In this document: piece after piece, positions 63,029-64,000 of the stretch
Layout of the letters: the number at the start of each line of letters is the position of its first letter
How positions within the stretch are numbered: position 1 is the first letter of the stretch
Source: Bacillota bacterium
Lineage (GTDB): Bacteria; Bacteroidota; Bacteroidia; Bacteroidales; Bacteroidaceae
Length of the DNA stretch: 64,000 bases
Reading direction: 5' to 3'
Assembly (NCBI GenBank): GCA_023664625.1
Contig: JAMPFD010000001.1
Span: 1 to 64,000 of the forward strand
Translations under genes and position numbers: made by a program
Notes under the pieces: model-generated
Told to the model about the DNA's origin: nothing
The model's input: only the letters and a program-made list of their open reading frames with translations
Databases searched by the model: none

Positions 63029-64000
63029 TCAATATTCTCCATATGTTTTAATATATGTAATGGCATTAGAAACGGACTCTCGATTTTCAGAAATAGACAA
63101 ATCCATCAGGTCTAATTGGGCACGGCTTGTTAATAATACCGCAGACCAATAAGCCGTTATTTTATGTGCTTTACATGCTAATTCCCGGTTGATGTTTTTA
63201 TCAAAAGTTCCATATCTTTGGAAATTAAGAGCCATACAATTGATGCAACTCCAACGTATGGGGCAATTTCTACAGTCAGAATCAATAATTTCTTTTGTCA
63301 TTGTTGATGCTCTGGCAATTAGTTTTTGTTTCTGCTGCCCTTGCACTAATACCGAAAACATATGACATGGAAGTTTTTCATAATCACAGTCGTAAGTGTG
63401 AACAATATTCCTGTTCCAGCAAGGAATATCGCCTTTTGTTGCATCATATGTCGTGAAAGCCTGATTGAAATCCAATGAAAAAAGAGGAGTGATAGGATTA
63501 CGTGATGAATCAGATAAGTATAACTCTGTAAGTTTTTCCATCTGTTTGTTTAACTTATTACATGCTACATCATTCCACATAACACCCTGAGCTAAACCTC
63601 CTGTAATATTAAATCCTTTGTTATACAAATAAATCACAGACTCAAAAAGCGAATCTACTGTGTCTGGAAAAACTGTTATTTTTACAGGGACATCCGGCCA
63701 ATTCTCTTTGAAGTATTCTAAATCAACATTCTTAACACCTCTGTTTATTAAATTCGTGATAGGAGTGCCGTCAATGCTTAATCCCAAACCCAATAACTTT
63801 CTATGTTGGGAAAACCAACACTTCATATGTGGAGACAATAATGTTCCATTAGTTCTAATGAAAATCTGCATCTCAGTTTTTTTTGACCAAATCCAATCAC
63901 ATAAAACAGGTATAATATCAAAGTTTGCTAATGGCTCTCCCCCGAGTAAATCAATATTCGTGATGTCTTCTGAATTTACAGCAAATTCCTGTTCTAATAT
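63029..64000 (-). CDS. Radical SAM/SPASM peptide maturase, 5' end outside window
   Basis: A partial gene; 323 codons are in the window and the N-terminus with the CxxxCxxC radical SAM cluster lies beyond 64000. Visible: the LLGGEPL motif near the window edge, GLGLSIDG, and a C-terminal SPASM-like cysteine set (SDCRNCPIRWSCINC, and later ELACKAH). Such enzymes install cross-links or other changes on peptides. It is the first visible gene of the operon with the ClpP-like protease and the exporter. The substrate peptide is not in view. Confidence 0.85.
   Translation of the reverse strand: MLEQEFAVNSEDITNIDLLGGEPLANFDIIPVLCDWIWSKKTEMQIFIRTNGTLLSPHMKCWFSQHRKLLGLGLSIDGTPITNLINRGVKNVDLEYFKENWPDVPVKITVFPDTVDSLFESVIYLYNKGFNITGGLAQGVMWNDVACNKLNKQMEKLTELYLSDSSRNPITPLFSLDFNQAFTTYDATKGDIPCWNRNIVHTYDCDYEKLPCHMFSVLVQGQQKQKLIARASTMTKEIIDSDCRNCPIRWSCINCMALNFQRYGTFDKNINRELACKAHKITAYWSAVLLTSRAQLDLMDLSISENRESVSNAITYIKTYGEY

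Noticed and set aside
1..64000. CRISPR array, tRNA or rRNA genes
   Set aside because: No regularly spaced repeats and no tRNA-like or rRNA-like sequence were recognised on reading; a dedicated scan was not possible.

Overview
The window comes from a Bacteroidales genome, most likely Prevotella or a close relative. The evidence is Bacteroidetes-type promoters (TTTG, about 20 nt, TAnnTTTG), a SusC/SusD pair, a BtuB-BtuG cobalamin uptake operon, a BlaI/M56 pair with TonB-like domains, and many SPII lipoproteins. Shine-Dalgarno sequences are mostly absent. No tRNA, rRNA or CRISPR array was seen.

Layout. 0.4-7.4 kb (minus strand): an iron-type alcohol dehydrogenase, a DUF4878 lipoprotein, the core operon yceD-rpmF-fabH-era-der, and an M23/LysM peptidase. 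7.6-17.4 kb: a first defence island. It holds a PD-(D/E)XK protein, a HEPN-like gene broken at a six-C run, a 57-aa protein, and a restriction-modification operon (a GIY-YIG/helicase/methyltransferase fusion plus a partner that seems to carry the missing methyltransferase motifs). A 19-bp inverted repeat encloses a promoter that now points away from that operon, and a tyrosine recombinase gene lies next to it. 17.4-18.5 kb: a short terminal-inverted-repeat element with a conserved RNA-like fold, and repeats of AAAAGGTTACC. 18.5-20.9 kb: BlaI, M56 and a META lipoprotein. 21.1-27.4 kb: a complete Wadjet (JetABCD) system set exactly between two identical 277-bp copies of the META gene 3' end, with remnants of an insertion sequence and of a GIY-YIG gene at its right side. 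28.2-32.3 kb: a DUF4832-like secreted protein, aquaporin and an acetyltransferase. 32.7-38.2 kb: cobalamin riboswitch, btuB, btuG-like, btuF, btuC. 38.3-40.5 kb: glyS and an FKBP lipoprotein. 40.6-41.2 kb: a second, longer inverted-repeat element. 41.9-54.7 kb: a second defence island that reads as one operon: AbiEi, AbiEii, AbiJ-like, HsdM, DUF1016 nuclease, HsdS, HsdR, zinc ribbon, membrane protein, AbiH. 54.7-56.2 kb: no gene recognised. 56.2-64.0 kb (minus): SusD, SusC, ABC exporter, ClpP-like protease and a radical SAM/SPASM protein that runs off the window.

How they work together. The two defence islands and the Wadjet cassette give layered protection: DNA modification and cleavage (one system apparently phase-variable), plasmid cleavage, and abortive-infection modules translationally coupled to a type I restriction operon. 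The last operon looks like a peptide system: a radical SAM enzyme to modify a peptide, a ClpP-like protease to cut it, an ABC exporter and an outer-membrane SusCD pair. No precursor peptide is visible in the window. The most interesting items are this operon, the promoter switch, the split methyltransferase, the Wadjet flanking duplication and the structured inverted-repeat elements.
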